A DNA stretch of 64,000 nt from Bacteriovoracaceae bacterium. GTDB taxonomy: Bacteria; Bdellovibrionota; Bacteriovoracia; Bacteriovoracales; Bacteriovoracaceae. Positions 42,096 through 51,063 of this stretch are shown here, one piece after another. Position numbers and translations under genes: made by a program. The stretch's first letter is position 1. Each line of letters opens with the position of its first letter. Location: NCBI GenBank assembly GCA_016786485.1, contig JAEUWD010000056.1, positions 1 to 64,000 of the forward strand, given 5' to 3'. Below the pieces are notes generated by a model that saw only the letters and a program-made list of their open reading frames with translations, searched no databases and had not been told where the DNA came from.

Positions 42096-43441
42096 TATTC
42101 AGCACCTTTTTCAATTTGGTTAAGAACTGACCTTAATAGAACGCCATAATCATTTTTGCTTGGGTCAACGAATGTACAAAGCGCCAAGTCTTCTTCATCT
42201 AATTCAAGGCAACCCAGTTTTTTTGCTTCTTCGAGTTTATTGCCAACCAAAGATTTAAAAAGAAACGTTGGCTGAATATCCATGGGTAGAATTTTTTCGA
42301 AAATTCCCAAAGGATAAATCGGTCTTTCACTACCAGCAGAATTAGTGGTGAAAGGAAACCTTCGACCAAAAAAAATTTTTGATAGATAAACATTTTTATA
42401 TGAATACTTATCAATACCGAACCCATACCATCCTAAAAAGTCGTTAGAACTTTCTTCTTTGATAACTGAGACTTGATTATGGTAGCGGCCTAAATAGCAA
42501 TAAGGTGTAGTACTCGCAAATTTTCCATTAAGAATCGAACCTGAAATAATGCGACTTCGTCCTAGAGATAATTCTCCATAAGTCAGTTCCAAAAGATTAA
42601 CTCCACGTTGAGTATTTAAAAGTCTTGGAACTTTCACTTGTGGTCCAGCCAAAGAAATAACTCGAGGTAAATAAAGTGTGCCGGTTAAAAAGAGCCCACC
42701 AATGGCAATCACATCTTGATAACCAATGTGCCACACTGCGCTTTTTAAACTTACTGGTAATAAATGATGAATATGTGTCCCAACATTTCCGGCCGGGTGA
42801 GGTCCTTTGATTTTTTTCTGAATGATATTTTTTTCAGTAAACTGCCACTTCTGTTTTTCAGTCACGCATACAAAAATTTGGCACTCTAAAAATTTTGCCA
42901 GAACGTTAACGCCAGCTTGGAAATACTCTTTTCTTTCATTCAATACAATTTCAGGATTTGCTGCTAGCGGATTCGTATCAGTTGCCGTCACAAAAAGAGC
43001 TGAAGGTCGGCTATTTATCTTTGGAACCTTAGAAAAAGGTCGAGTTCGAAAAGACGTCCACTCACCTGATTCAATAAGTAGCTGCTGAATCTCGGCCGGT
43101 TTTAAATCATTGATCGGTTTACTTTTAAAAGAAGTAAATTGAATATTCTTTTCACCTTCAGAATCAATAACGATCGATTCTAATCGGTGATGAGTATCCA
43201 TTTTTATTTCTGCTACTTTTCCGCTGGCCGGAGATGTAAATATGATTCCAGGATTGGTCTTATCTTCAAAGAGAGCTTGTCCAATTTTAACTTCTTCGCC
43301 TACTCTCACCTTAAAATGAGGTTCAAGATCGAGATAATCACGACCTAGTAGCGCCACTTGTTTAATCGGTTTAGCTTTTTCAATCAGTTGTTTAGGTAAA
43401 CCTTGAATAGGGATATCTAAGCCTTTCTTTATTTTAATCAT
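42095..43441 (-). CDS. nqrA: NqrA-like subunit
   Basis: The 448-aa soluble protein matches NqrA from MIKIKKGLDIPIQGLP through VALLGRDYLDLEP, KIGQALFEDKTNPGIIFTSPASGKV and the C-terminal CTFVDPSKNDYG. NqrA has no redox cofactor and caps NqrB on the cytoplasmic face. It is first in a four-gene run A-B-D-E. Its ATG overlaps the upstream divergent frame at 43440, so the promoter region between them is very short. Confidence 0.92.
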   Translation of the reverse strand: MIKIKKGLDIPIQGLPKQLIEKAKPIKQVALLGRDYLDLEPHFKVRVGEEVKIGQALFEDKTNPGIIFTSPASGKVAEIKMDTHHRLESIVIDSEGEKNIQFTSFKSKPINDLKPAEIQQLLIESGEWTSFRTRPFSKVPKINSRPSALFVTATDTNPLAANPEIVLNERKEYFQAGVNVLAKFLECQIFVCVTEKQKWQFTEKNIIQKKIKGPHPAGNVGTHIHHLLPVSLKSAVWHIGYQDVIAIGGLFLTGTLYLPRVISLAGPQVKVPRLLNTQRGVNLLELTYGELSLGRSRIISGSILNGKFASTTPYCYLGRYHNQVSVIKEESSNDFLGWYGFGIDKYSYKNVYLSKIFFGRRFPFTTNSAGSERPIYPLGIFEKILPMDIQPTFLFKSLVGNKLEEAKKLGCLELDEEDLALCTFVDPSKNDYGVLLRSVLNQIEKGAE

Positions 43442-43462
43442 GAAACAAAACCTTTTTTCGAG

Positions 43463-43468
43463 TACAAT
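43463..43468 (+). promoter_or_regulatory. -10 element, leaderless start at 43476
   Basis: TACAAT lies 7 nt before ATG 43476; ATGAAA at 43440-43445 is a -35-like hexamer 17 nt upstream. This argues against using the in-frame ATG at 43440. Confidence 0.55.
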
Positions 43469-43475
43469 ATTCTTT

Positions 43476-44225
43476 ATGATAGCAGAAGATAAGGGCAGCG
43501 AAAAATTATTTGATGGGCATTATCGATACTTGAAAGATGGGAATGAGTATTCGCAAGAAATCTTTTCGGTTACCAAGAATCTTGACGCAAAAACTATTAT
43601 ATATTCTTCCGAAATTCTATCCCGTGTTTCAACCGGCGAGTTTTTGAAAATCAAATGCCACTATGAAGTCAATTCCTCATGGAATCCGACCAAGGTTAAT
43701 GTAATAAAAAGCTTGGGTAATGAATTTGCAGATGAACTTTACGAATATGATACTTCCAGCCAGATTTTGAAATACACTTTTCTCTCGGATGGACCGGCCC
43801 ACCAGGTGGAACGGGCCATTGGTGGAAAGTTTCACATTTCCACGCCTGCTGTTCTAACCTCACTTCTATTCACTATGCAAAAACGCTACAACTCTGTGAG
43901 TCGAAATCAATATTATACTGTCGTAAGTGTGAATGATTGGATTTATGAAGGTGCACCTGAAGACCGATTTATTTATTTGGAATACAAAACTGGTGAAAAA
44001 GAAGAACTCAAAATCAATGGCCAATCACTTTCATCAACTAAGTGTATGCTTTACGAACACGATTCCATTCATAACGTGAAAGAGAACCCTGTGATTTATT
44101 ACCAGAGTAAGCATATCGGAATTCCCTACAAGGCCGATTTAGGTGAAGGAATCGAAGTTGTCATTTCCAATCTCAAAGAATGGCAAACTGAAACTTACGA
44201 ATTTAAGGATGTTTTTAAATCTTAA
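43476..44225 (+). CDS. 249-aa protein of unknown function
   Basis: The soluble protein is rich in beta strands and aromatic residues, with LFDGHYRYLKDGNEYSQEIF near the start and YYQSKHIGIPYKADLGEG near the end. No signal peptide, membrane helix or named domain is seen. The start at 43476 (MIAEDKGS) is chosen over 43440 because a -10 box lies 7 nt before it. The frame is divergent from nqrA and ends with a shared TTAA stop opposite dinG. Confidence 0.65.
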   Translation: MIAEDKGSEKLFDGHYRYLKDGNEYSQEIFSVTKNLDAKTIIYSSEILSRVSTGEFLKIKCHYEVNSSWNPTKVNVIKSLGNEFADELYEYDTSSQILKYTFLSDGPAHQVERAIGGKFHISTPAVLTSLLFTMQKRYNSVSRNQYYTVVSVNDWIYEGAPEDRFIYLEYKTGEKEELKINGQSLSSTKCMLYEHDSIHNVKENPVIYYQSKHIGIPYKADLGEGIEVVISNLKEWQTETYEFKDVFKS

Positions 44226-47077
44226 TTCGGACCTAATAAATAAGTCCTAGCTTCATTACAAGCTGTTTCAAAATTGCTTTTCATTAGTGCATACGGCTTC
44301 AACAATTCATAAAAATGCTTCATGGTGCGTGGCTGCCATTTTTTAATTCGCGAATCGACAACGATAACGACACCGTGATCGGTTTCACTTCGAAGCAATC
44401 GGCCAAGTTTTTGTTGCAATAATTGAGCTCGGAAAGGTAGGAAGTATTGATTAAATTCTTGGCCGAAGGTTTTATCAAAAAATTTTCTTCTGGCATCGAT
44501 AACAAGCTCCATTCCAATATCAGGAATCTTATCAATAAAAACTAATTGAAGTTTATCCCCAGGAACATCAATTCCTTCACCGAAGCTTTCCATTCCAAGT
44601 AAAATCCCCTGCTCACTCTTTTTAAATTCATCCACCACATTTTGTCCCATGCCTTGGACAAAAACCTGAATCTTGCCTTGAAATTCTTTTAATAAAATTT
44701 CACGTGCCACTTCAAAACGTTGACGAGAAGAAAAAAGTAATAAAGTTCTACCACCAATATCTTTCATGACGGGAATTAATTTTTGCATGAGTGTTGGTAC
44801 AAACTGCGCATCATAAAGCGAAGGTGTATCATCACATAAGAAAACTTTCGCCTTATTCGCATAATCAAAAACAGGTTTTATAAATAAACTAGTTTTAAAT
44901 CTTTTCTCAGGCGCCAAATAAATATATCCGGTCATCCATTCCGCACGAGTTTGTCCGTACTTCCCTTCTTCATCCGCGAGTGTGGCAGAAGTCATGACGA
45001 CCGAAGATGAGACTTTCAGCAGTTGCTCATGAATCATGGCCCCAACATCAATCGGAGTAACATGAACTTCATAACCATGACTATCATGATATTTTAACGA
45101 ACGATAATAAGTCTCATCTGATTCTAATAATAAATTTAAAATCTTGTATGAGTCTTCAATTTGCACCCAGAAGAATTCAAAACGTGACCACGCCTGAGTA
45201 TCTAAATCAGCGGTGAGATTCTCAAACCCGTAATTTTGCAATTTCGGTAGAAGTAATTCGTACATGGCTTGGAAAATATTTTTGATACTATCAAAACGAT
45301 TATACAAACTGGCCCGAATTTCATCAGTGCGGTCATTTTTAGAAATCATATTGAGTTCGTTCCAATATGTTCCATTGAACTTTGGTGACTTTTTAAAATA
45401 GCTTTCAATCAGTTGAGGCAATTGACTTAAGTGTTCCATCAGAACTTGATTGAGCGAAGTAAATTCTTGTTTAATAAATTCAATATCTTTTTCAGCAAAA
45501 GCCGGATCAAGATGATTATTCATTAAATAAAAGAGAGCTCCCAAACCTTGAAAATTTAAAATCGAACGAGCAAATTTGTCTAATGATTTCTGATCCAATT
45601 CAAGTGCAAAGGCCTTCGTTGCTTCACCTTCAATCTTATGGGCCTCGTCGACAATAACATAAGCAGGACGCTCCAAAGCTTTTGGCCATTGAAATGAAAG
45701 CGAATGATTACCCACCACGATGTTAGCGTCTTTGGCTTCTTGGATACCTTGGTAATATGAACATGAATCCTTAAATGGGCACTTAAAACCTATGCATGCT
45801 CTAAAATCCACCGCTATTTTCTTTTCTGTCTCTTCGAAATCATCCAAAATCATTTTAAAAACGTAAGGCAAATCAAGCCGCGTAATCCGTTTTTCATTCA
45901 TCACATGTTGTGTATTTTGAAAAAAGACCACTTCTAAATACGAATTGATCATTTTTTCTTGGAAATTTGCAAGTAACGATGGCGCTTCATTTTGATTTCG
46001 GAATTGCAACTCGCACAAATGATTCCCCGAGCCAATTAATTTTTTAATGCGAAATTCACTTTCATCCAAGCCTAGAACATCACGAAGAATAGGAATATCC
46101 TTACTCATTAATTGCTCTTGCAATGTTTTGGTTCCGGTCGTAATGAGAATTTTTTGATTATTAGTTAAAGCAAATAAAGTGGCAGGAACTAAGTAACCTA
46201 AGGTTTTTCCCGTTCCGGTCGGTGCTTGAATAAGTCCATGAACATTGTGTGTAAAAGCTTGTCCTACTCGCTTGGCCAGTAACTCTTGGCCTTCACGGTA
46301 GTGAAACTGCGGTAATCTTTTTTTTATTTCATCACCCTGAAAAATATCAGCAATAGCTTTGCCATCAAATTTGGATGGTAATTTTTTGCGAGTAATGGTG
46401 TTTGGCTTCTCAACTTTTTCGATTTTTTTTATTTGTCCTATTAGATCAAATTTGATTTGCTCAGCGATTTCCAAAAGCTCTTCTTGTGTGAGATTGAAAA
46501 AATGTTTAAACCAAAACTCATCGCCTTCAAAGACCGAAAGTTGTTGATACATAAAAGTCCGCAACTCTAATTGTGAATATGTACGATAAGTTGCAATCAA
46601 TAAGACTTTAAGTAGGTCCAGAGAATCTTCGTAACCACGATGAACCTCGGTTTCTCTGAGTTGGCATTCAACGATAAAAGATTCCAAGTTTAAGCTGGCA
46701 CGACCAGGATTTAGCAACGCCAGGTAAAATAAAGTATCTTGAAAGTTTTGAGGCGCTGTGTTTATTTTTTCGAAATGTGGATTTAGAAATTTTTTCTCAA
46801 ATTCAGCGTTATGGGCAATTAGAACAGAACCATCGAGCTCCAAAACCTCTTGCGAGACTTCCTCCCACCGTGGAGCACGCTTCATCATCGCCGGTGTAAT
46901 GCCGGTTAGCTTTTGAATAAATTGAGATAATTCATTTTCGGTACGAACCAAGGATGAGTATTCTTTGACGAGTTTAGTCCCTTCGAAGGCCAAAAAACCC
47001 ACATCAATGATTTCGTCATAAGACTCATCAATTCCGGTAGTTTCGATGTCGATAAAAGACCATTTCCCTAAAGACAT
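44222..47077 (-). CDS. dinG: DinG-type helicase with N-terminal 3'-5' exonuclease
   Basis: The 951-aa protein starts with a DEDD exonuclease domain (FIDIETTGI, LIAHNAEFEKKF, HRGYEDSLDL), followed by an XPD/DinG superfamily 2 helicase: QAPTGTGKTLGY (Walker A), VDEAHKIEGE (DEAH) and GRLLRSETDHG near the C-terminus. Four Cys in FRACIGFKCPFKDSCSYY-type spacing (C-x5-C-x5-C region) match the Fe-S cluster site. It should unwind DNA/RNA-DNA structures in repair. The fused exonuclease layout is common in Firmicutes and seen elsewhere. The gene stands alone. Confidence 0.93.
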   Translation of the reverse strand: MSLGKWSFIDIETTGIDESYDEIIDVGFLAFEGTKLVKEYSSLVRTENELSQFIQKLTGITPAMMKRAPRWEEVSQEVLELDGSVLIAHNAEFEKKFLNPHFEKINTAPQNFQDTLFYLALLNPGRASLNLESFIVECQLRETEVHRGYEDSLDLLKVLLIATYRTYSQLELRTFMYQQLSVFEGDEFWFKHFFNLTQEELLEIAEQIKFDLIGQIKKIEKVEKPNTITRKKLPSKFDGKAIADIFQGDEIKKRLPQFHYREGQELLAKRVGQAFTHNVHGLIQAPTGTGKTLGYLVPATLFALTNNQKILITTGTKTLQEQLMSKDIPILRDVLGLDESEFRIKKLIGSGNHLCELQFRNQNEAPSLLANFQEKMINSYLEVVFFQNTQHVMNEKRITRLDLPYVFKMILDDFEETEKKIAVDFRACIGFKCPFKDSCSYYQGIQEAKDANIVVGNHSLSFQWPKALERPAYVIVDEAHKIEGEATKAFALELDQKSLDKFARSILNFQGLGALFYLMNNHLDPAFAEKDIEFIKQEFTSLNQVLMEHLSQLPQLIESYFKKSPKFNGTYWNELNMISKNDRTDEIRASLYNRFDSIKNIFQAMYELLLPKLQNYGFENLTADLDTQAWSRFEFFWVQIEDSYKILNLLLESDETYYRSLKYHDSHGYEVHVTPIDVGAMIHEQLLKVSSSVVMTSATLADEEGKYGQTRAEWMTGYIYLAPEKRFKTSLFIKPVFDYANKAKVFLCDDTPSLYDAQFVPTLMQKLIPVMKDIGGRTLLLFSSRQRFEVAREILLKEFQGKIQVFVQGMGQNVVDEFKKSEQGILLGMESFGEGIDVPGDKLQLVFIDKIPDIGMELVIDARRKFFDKTFGQEFNQYFLPFRAQLLQQKLGRLLRSETDHGVVIVVDSRIKKWQPRTMKHFYELLKPYALMKSNFETACNEARTYLLGPN

Positions 47078-47122
47078 TATTTTGACCTTATGCTATTTAA
47101 TACCCAAAACATTGAGGACTTT

Positions 47123-47512
47123 ATGACTTCTGCGACGATATTTCAAATTCAGTCTGCCCTTATCCTGGCTTTATTGCTTATTGGGGTTTATTTTCGCCGA
47201 AATCGTGCTCGACACATAAAAATCATGTCATTTGTTATCGCCTGGGACATTCTTTTGGTGCTGCAAATCGAACTGACTCGAAGCGCAATCGATAAAGCCT
47301 CACGAGTTGTGACGAACTCTGGTTTACTTAATATTCATGTTTCGATTGCTGTATCGACCGTTATTCTTTATTTGGTCCTGATTTATTTGGGAAGAAAACT
47401 GCTCAAGGGCCAAGAAAAATATCGCCCATGGCATCGTCGTTTAGGCATGCTAACAGTAGGAATGAGAATATTAACTTTTGTCACTAGTTTTTTTGCGGTA
47501 ACCAATGGATAA
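47123..47512 (+). CDS. four-helix membrane protein, DUF420-like
   Basis: The 129-aa protein has four transmembrane segments with His residues near helix ends (ARHIKIM, LLNIHVSIA, YRPWHRRLG), like DUF420 proteins associated with cytochrome oxidase assembly. The ATG at 47123 has GAGGA five nt upstream, so the longer frame to 47090 is rejected. It overlaps the BolA gene by 8 nt, forming an operon with bolA, the glutaredoxin and the HemY-like oxidase, which fits Fe-S or heme metabolism. Confidence 0.7.
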   Translation: MTSATIFQIQSALILALLLIGVYFRRNRARHIKIMSFVIAWDILLVLQIELTRSAIDKASRVVTNSGLLNIHVSIAVSTVILYLVLIYLGRKLLKGQEKYRPWHRRLGMLTVGMRILTFVTSFFAVTNG

Positions 47513-47753
47513 TTTAGCTTTTGTCAAAAATTTAATTATGACTGAATTGAAAGACGCTCACGTTGAAGTGGGTGATCTCACCGGCACTGCCGATCACTTG
47601 GATATCTTTGTAGCTTCAAATGCTTTCAAAGGTTTGGTCTTAATTGATCAACACCAAATTATTATGAATATTCTGAAGGAAAGTTTGAAAGAAAGAATTC
47701 ATGCGGTGAAATTAAAAACTATGACTTTAGATAAATTTAAACAAACCAAATAA
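47505..47753 (+). CDS. BolA-family protein
   Basis: The 82-aa protein has the BolA/KH-like fold pattern: LKDAHVEVGDLTGTADHLDIFVAS, F-K-GL...HQIIMNILKE...IHAVKLKTMT. It is a typical short BolA. BolA proteins pair with CGFS monothiol glutaredoxins to bind and transfer [2Fe-2S] clusters, and exactly such a glutaredoxin follows 9 nt later. Operon with the membrane protein upstream (8-nt overlap). Confidence 0.9.
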   Translation: MDNLAFVKNLIMTELKDAHVEVGDLTGTADHLDIFVASNAFKGLVLIDQHQIIMNILKESLKERIHAVKLKTMTLDKFKQTK

Positions 47754-47762
47754 GGAGATCTT

Positions 47763-48125
47763 ATGAAGAATCCATTTAATATTTTAACAAAGAGCACCAA
47801 CGAACTTATGCTAAACGAAGGTGTAGATGTTTCAACTCGAATTAAAGAAATTATCAACGGCAATGATATTGTCCTTTTTATGAAAGGTAATGCCGAGTTT
47901 CCTCAGTGTGGCTTTTCAGCTAACTCTGTGGCCATTTTAAAGCACCTAGGAAAAGATTTTAAAACTTACGATATTCTGAAAGATCCTGAATTAAGACAAG
48001 CGCTTAAAGAATATTCTAACTGGCCAACCTATCCACAACTTTATTTCAAGACGAAATTGGTTGGTGGAAATGATATCATTACTGAAATGTATCAATCAGG
48101 TGATCTACAAGAATTATTCGGCTAA
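47763..48125 (+). CDS. grxD: CGFS monothiol glutaredoxin
   Basis: The 120-aa protein has the Grx4 pattern: IVLFMKGNAEFPQCGFSANSV (CGFS active site), WPTYPQLYFKTKLVGGNDII and the C-terminal SGDLQELFG. It should bind [2Fe-2S] with glutathione and act with the neighbouring BolA. The N-terminus is ~20 residues longer than a minimal Grx4. AAGGAGAT precedes the ATG. Confidence 0.94.
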   Translation: MKNPFNILTKSTNELMLNEGVDVSTRIKEIINGNDIVLFMKGNAEFPQCGFSANSVAILKHLGKDFKTYDILKDPELRQALKEYSNWPTYPQLYFKTKLVGGNDIITEMYQSGDLQELFG

Positions 48126-48131
48126 TTTTTT

Positions 48132-49358
48132 ATGACAGTTTTAGGCTCATACGATCCGGACAAACCCATACATATTTATGGAGCGGGAATGGCAGGATTG
48201 TTTTTGGGTTATTTTCTCAAGAAAAATCACATCCCATTTAAAATTTTTGAAACCAGTGATCGTGTTGGTGGAAAAATTTCGAGCCAATTAACCGACTATG
48301 GTTTAATCGAAACAGCCGCGAATGCCATCGTGATGAATGACATTATTGACGAAATGTTAAACGATCTCAAACTAAGACCGATCTATGCTCGTCATGGTTT
48401 AAAACGAATTATTTTTCGCCAAGGCAAAATGAAAACTTACCCACTTAGTTTATCTGACGTGCTTAAAATTATTCCTAAACTTTTAAAAGAAATACCAGTC
48501 TCTGCCAAAAGTGAAACGGCCACCGTCAGCGATTTTTTCATTCCGCTGCTTGGTGCAGATGTTGTGAACGAAGTCCTTACTCCGGCACTCAGCGGGATTT
48601 ATGCCAGTCGTGCTGATGAATTGCATTTACACAGTCTTTTTCCTTCTGCTGCCACCACCAAAAGCTACCTGGATTTCATTCTTCGATTTTTTAAAGAAAA
48701 TAAAAAGTATAAGAAGAAAATAAAAAAATTTGTTTCCGTCAGTTTCGAAAAAGGAATGGGTGAATTAGTCAATCATTTAGAAAAGGAATTAAAAGAACAT
48801 TTGTTTTTAAGTACTAAAAAAGATTTAGAACTAAGCGTGAACAATATTATTTGCACCGATACGATGCAAGCCGCGCAGTTGATACCGTCGTTACAAAATG
48901 AATTAAATCGCATTCCTTACAAAAAAGTATTATCTGCTACCATCTTCACTCGACGAGAAATTCCTGTTTTAAAAAAAGCTTTCGGTGCCCTCTTTGCTCG
49001 TGGGCCAGAATTTAAAAGTCTTGGAGTCTTAAATAACTTTGCTATTTTTAATCGCGCTCGCCAATACCCACATTACAGTTATACCTTTATTTCTGAAGTG
49101 CACGCGCTTGAACACGATTATCAAAAACTTACTCAACATGATTTAGATGAAGATGTCTTATTGTCACAGGTGAAGATCTGGGAGAAAGGTATCCCGGTTT
49201 ACAATCAGCAAAGACACCAAAGTATTAATGCCATCGAAACAGCACTTGATGGAAAAAATATTTTATTATTTTCGCATTATACGGGTAGTTTGAGCTTACG
49301 TGCTATGGCCACCAGTGCTTATGAATTTGTTGAGTCGATTAAGGACAAGGCGAACTAG
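48132..49358 (+). CDS. FAD-dependent oxidoreductase, HemY/protoporphyrinogen-oxidase-like
   Basis: The 408-aa protein has an FAD Rossmann motif IYGAGMAGLFLGYFL followed by FETSDRVGGKISSQ, and the general plan of the flavin amine oxidase/protoporphyrinogen oxidase family (ALSGIYASRADELHLHSLFP is a good match to HemY). It lacks membrane helices. Oxidation of (copro)porphyrinogen is plausible given the Fe-S/heme-type neighbours, but other substrates cannot be excluded. It lies 6 nt after the glutaredoxin; the 3' end overlaps the convergent gene by 20 nt. Confidence 0.8.
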   Translation: MTVLGSYDPDKPIHIYGAGMAGLFLGYFLKKNHIPFKIFETSDRVGGKISSQLTDYGLIETAANAIVMNDIIDEMLNDLKLRPIYARHGLKRIIFRQGKMKTYPLSLSDVLKIIPKLLKEIPVSAKSETATVSDFFIPLLGADVVNEVLTPALSGIYASRADELHLHSLFPSAATTKSYLDFILRFFKENKKYKKKIKKFVSVSFEKGMGELVNHLEKELKEHLFLSTKKDLELSVNNIICTDTMQAAQLIPSLQNELNRIPYKKVLSATIFTRREIPVLKKAFGALFARGPEFKSLGVLNNFAIFNRARQYPHYSYTFISEVHALEHDYQKLTQHDLDEDVLLSQVKIWEKGIPVYNQQRHQSINAIETALDGKNILLFSHYTGSLSLRAMATSAYEFVESIKDKAN

Positions 49359-50268
49359 CTGGAGCTCTCGCACAATAACGAGTTCTCACTCTTTCTGTTT
49401 TCTTTAAATCACGGGATTTTTGGACATATAGATTAAAATCAAGCGGCTTACTATAACCAGCACGGTAATCGCTAGATTGCATCCAAAATTCGCCATTCCA
49501 GGTATACTTATTATAAGGGGTCGCTAATCTCATTCGAGTTCCACCGACATTATAAGAAAAATTTTGATAGTTGGAATCTTGGACAAAAATCTCATAATGA
49601 TCTTCTCCCTCAACATTCCAGCGTTCAACATGAAAAACTAAATACGCATGGGCCTCAACACCAGTATGTTGAACCATGACATATGAAATTTTCTTTTCAT
49701 TAATCACTTCATGATAAAGCTGTCTTAAATTTTTATATTCTCGCTTAATCGCACGCTCATTACCAGGTCGATAGGCCACACCTTCAAGACCGTTCACCCA
49801 CTGAAAGTACAGAAAACTATCCCGCCCCATCCACTGCTGTAATTTTTTTTGCAATTTGGCTTGAACGTAAGGATCGCTGGTAAACTGAAGTAGGTTATCG
49901 TAACCAGGAATCACGACGACCTCGCGATTAAAAATAAGGTCATTAAGCGCTTGGCGAATTTTTTTACGGCCGTCACGAGTTGTTTCATCCCAACGTGGAC
50001 ATTCATTTCGATAATAAGTTAAGTAAGTCGCGTTACGCATGAATTCTGAATGCCACCAACATACGCCCGTGGGTAAACCAAAAAGACCGCCGGCATTCTC
50101 GAACCCCATCGTGTTTTCAAATGAACATAAGCGTTGCATACTCTGCTCATCACTTTCACGACAATAAGATTCCTTGCTATTGATGGTTTGGTAAGTCACG
50201 CCAGTACAGATATTCTCTGATGACCATAGGGATGTAATCCCGAAGAGAAGTTTAAAAATTGTTAGCAT
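49339..50268 (-). CDS. exported protein with papain-like catalytic triad pattern
   Basis: The 309-aa protein has a short signal peptide (LLFGITSLWSS). A Cys followed by WW (GVCWWHSEF, C70), a His in a strand (GVEAHAYLVFHVE, H207) and an Asp/Asn after a strand (IFVQDSNYQ, D231/N233) occur in the order and spacing of papain-fold cysteine proteases/transglutaminases. Six or more other Cys suggest disulfides. This is pattern recognition only; a secreted cysteine peptidase is the best guess. Confidence 0.65.
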   Translation of the reverse strand: MLTIFKLLFGITSLWSSENICTGVTYQTINSKESYCRESDEQSMQRLCSFENTMGFENAGGLFGLPTGVCWWHSEFMRNATYLTYYRNECPRWDETTRDGRKKIRQALNDLIFNREVVVIPGYDNLLQFTSDPYVQAKLQKKLQQWMGRDSFLYFQWVNGLEGVAYRPGNERAIKREYKNLRQLYHEVINEKKISYVMVQHTGVEAHAYLVFHVERWNVEGEDHYEIFVQDSNYQNFSYNVGGTRMRLATPYNKYTWNGEFWMQSSDYRAGYSKPLDFNLYVQKSRDLKKTERVRTRYCARAPASSPCP

Positions 50269-50349
50269 CCTGCCTACTTTTTTTAAATGTGTTTTCCTCT
50301 ATTATATGAGAAGCTTGAACCAAATTTTTGTCAACCAACAGAGTCCAAC

Positions 50350-51027
50350 ATGTCAGAAATAAAAATAGAAGAAGGCTGGAAAGCGGTTCTAGCAGATGAA
50401 TTAAGCTCATCTCATATGAAGGAGCTCAAGTATTTTCTTAAGGAACAATTGTCCCATAAAAAAGTGATTTATCCTCCGATGAATCAAATTTTTAATGCTT
50501 TTAACTTCACACCGTTTGAACAAGTAAAAGTCGTTATCATAGGGCAAGATCCCTATCACGGCCCAGGACAGGCGCATGGATTGTGTTTTTCAGTACAAAA
50601 AAATGTTCCATCACCTCCTTCACTTAAAAATATTTTCAAAGAAATAAAAAGTGATATTGGTGACATCGAGTTGAAACATGGCTGTCTCACCAGCTGGGCA
50701 GAACAAGGTGTCCTACTCCTCAATTCTGTTTTAACCGTTGAAGCAGGTAAAGCAGGTTCACACCGTAATTTAGGCTGGGAAAAATTTACGGACAAAGTGA
50801 TCGAAGTTCTGAATCATGAAAAAAATAATTTAGTTTTTCTACTTTGGGGCAATGATGCGAAGAAAAAAGGTGCTCTTGTAGATCGTAAAAAACATTATGT
50901 TCTTGAAAGTGCTCACCCTTCTCCTTTCTCAGCACATCATTTTTTAGGTAATAAACATTTCAGTAAAACCAATCTCTATTTGGCCGATCACGACCTGCCT
51001 GGAATTGATTGGTCACTCAAAGAATAA
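50350..51027 (+). CDS. ung: uracil-DNA glycosylase
   Basis: The 225-aa protein has all family-1 UDG motifs: IIGQDPYHGPGQAHGLCFSV (catalytic Asp, uracil pocket), LLLNSVLTVEAG, LLWGNDAKKK and ESAHPSPFSAHHFLG (catalytic His loop). It removes uracil from DNA in base-excision repair. The ATG at 50350 gives the usual N-terminus; the longer frame to 50287 is unlikely. Confidence 0.97.
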   Translation: MSEIKIEEGWKAVLADELSSSHMKELKYFLKEQLSHKKVIYPPMNQIFNAFNFTPFEQVKVVIIGQDPYHGPGQAHGLCFSVQKNVPSPPSLKNIFKEIKSDIGDIELKHGCLTSWAEQGVLLLNSVLTVEAGKAGSHRNLGWEKFTDKVIEVLNHEKNNLVFLLWGNDAKKKGALVDRKKHYVLESAHPSPFSAHHFLGNKHFSKTNLYLADHDLPGIDWSLKE

Positions 51028-51063
51028 ACTGCTAATCTCTAATTAAGAAAAGAGAGGTTTTCA

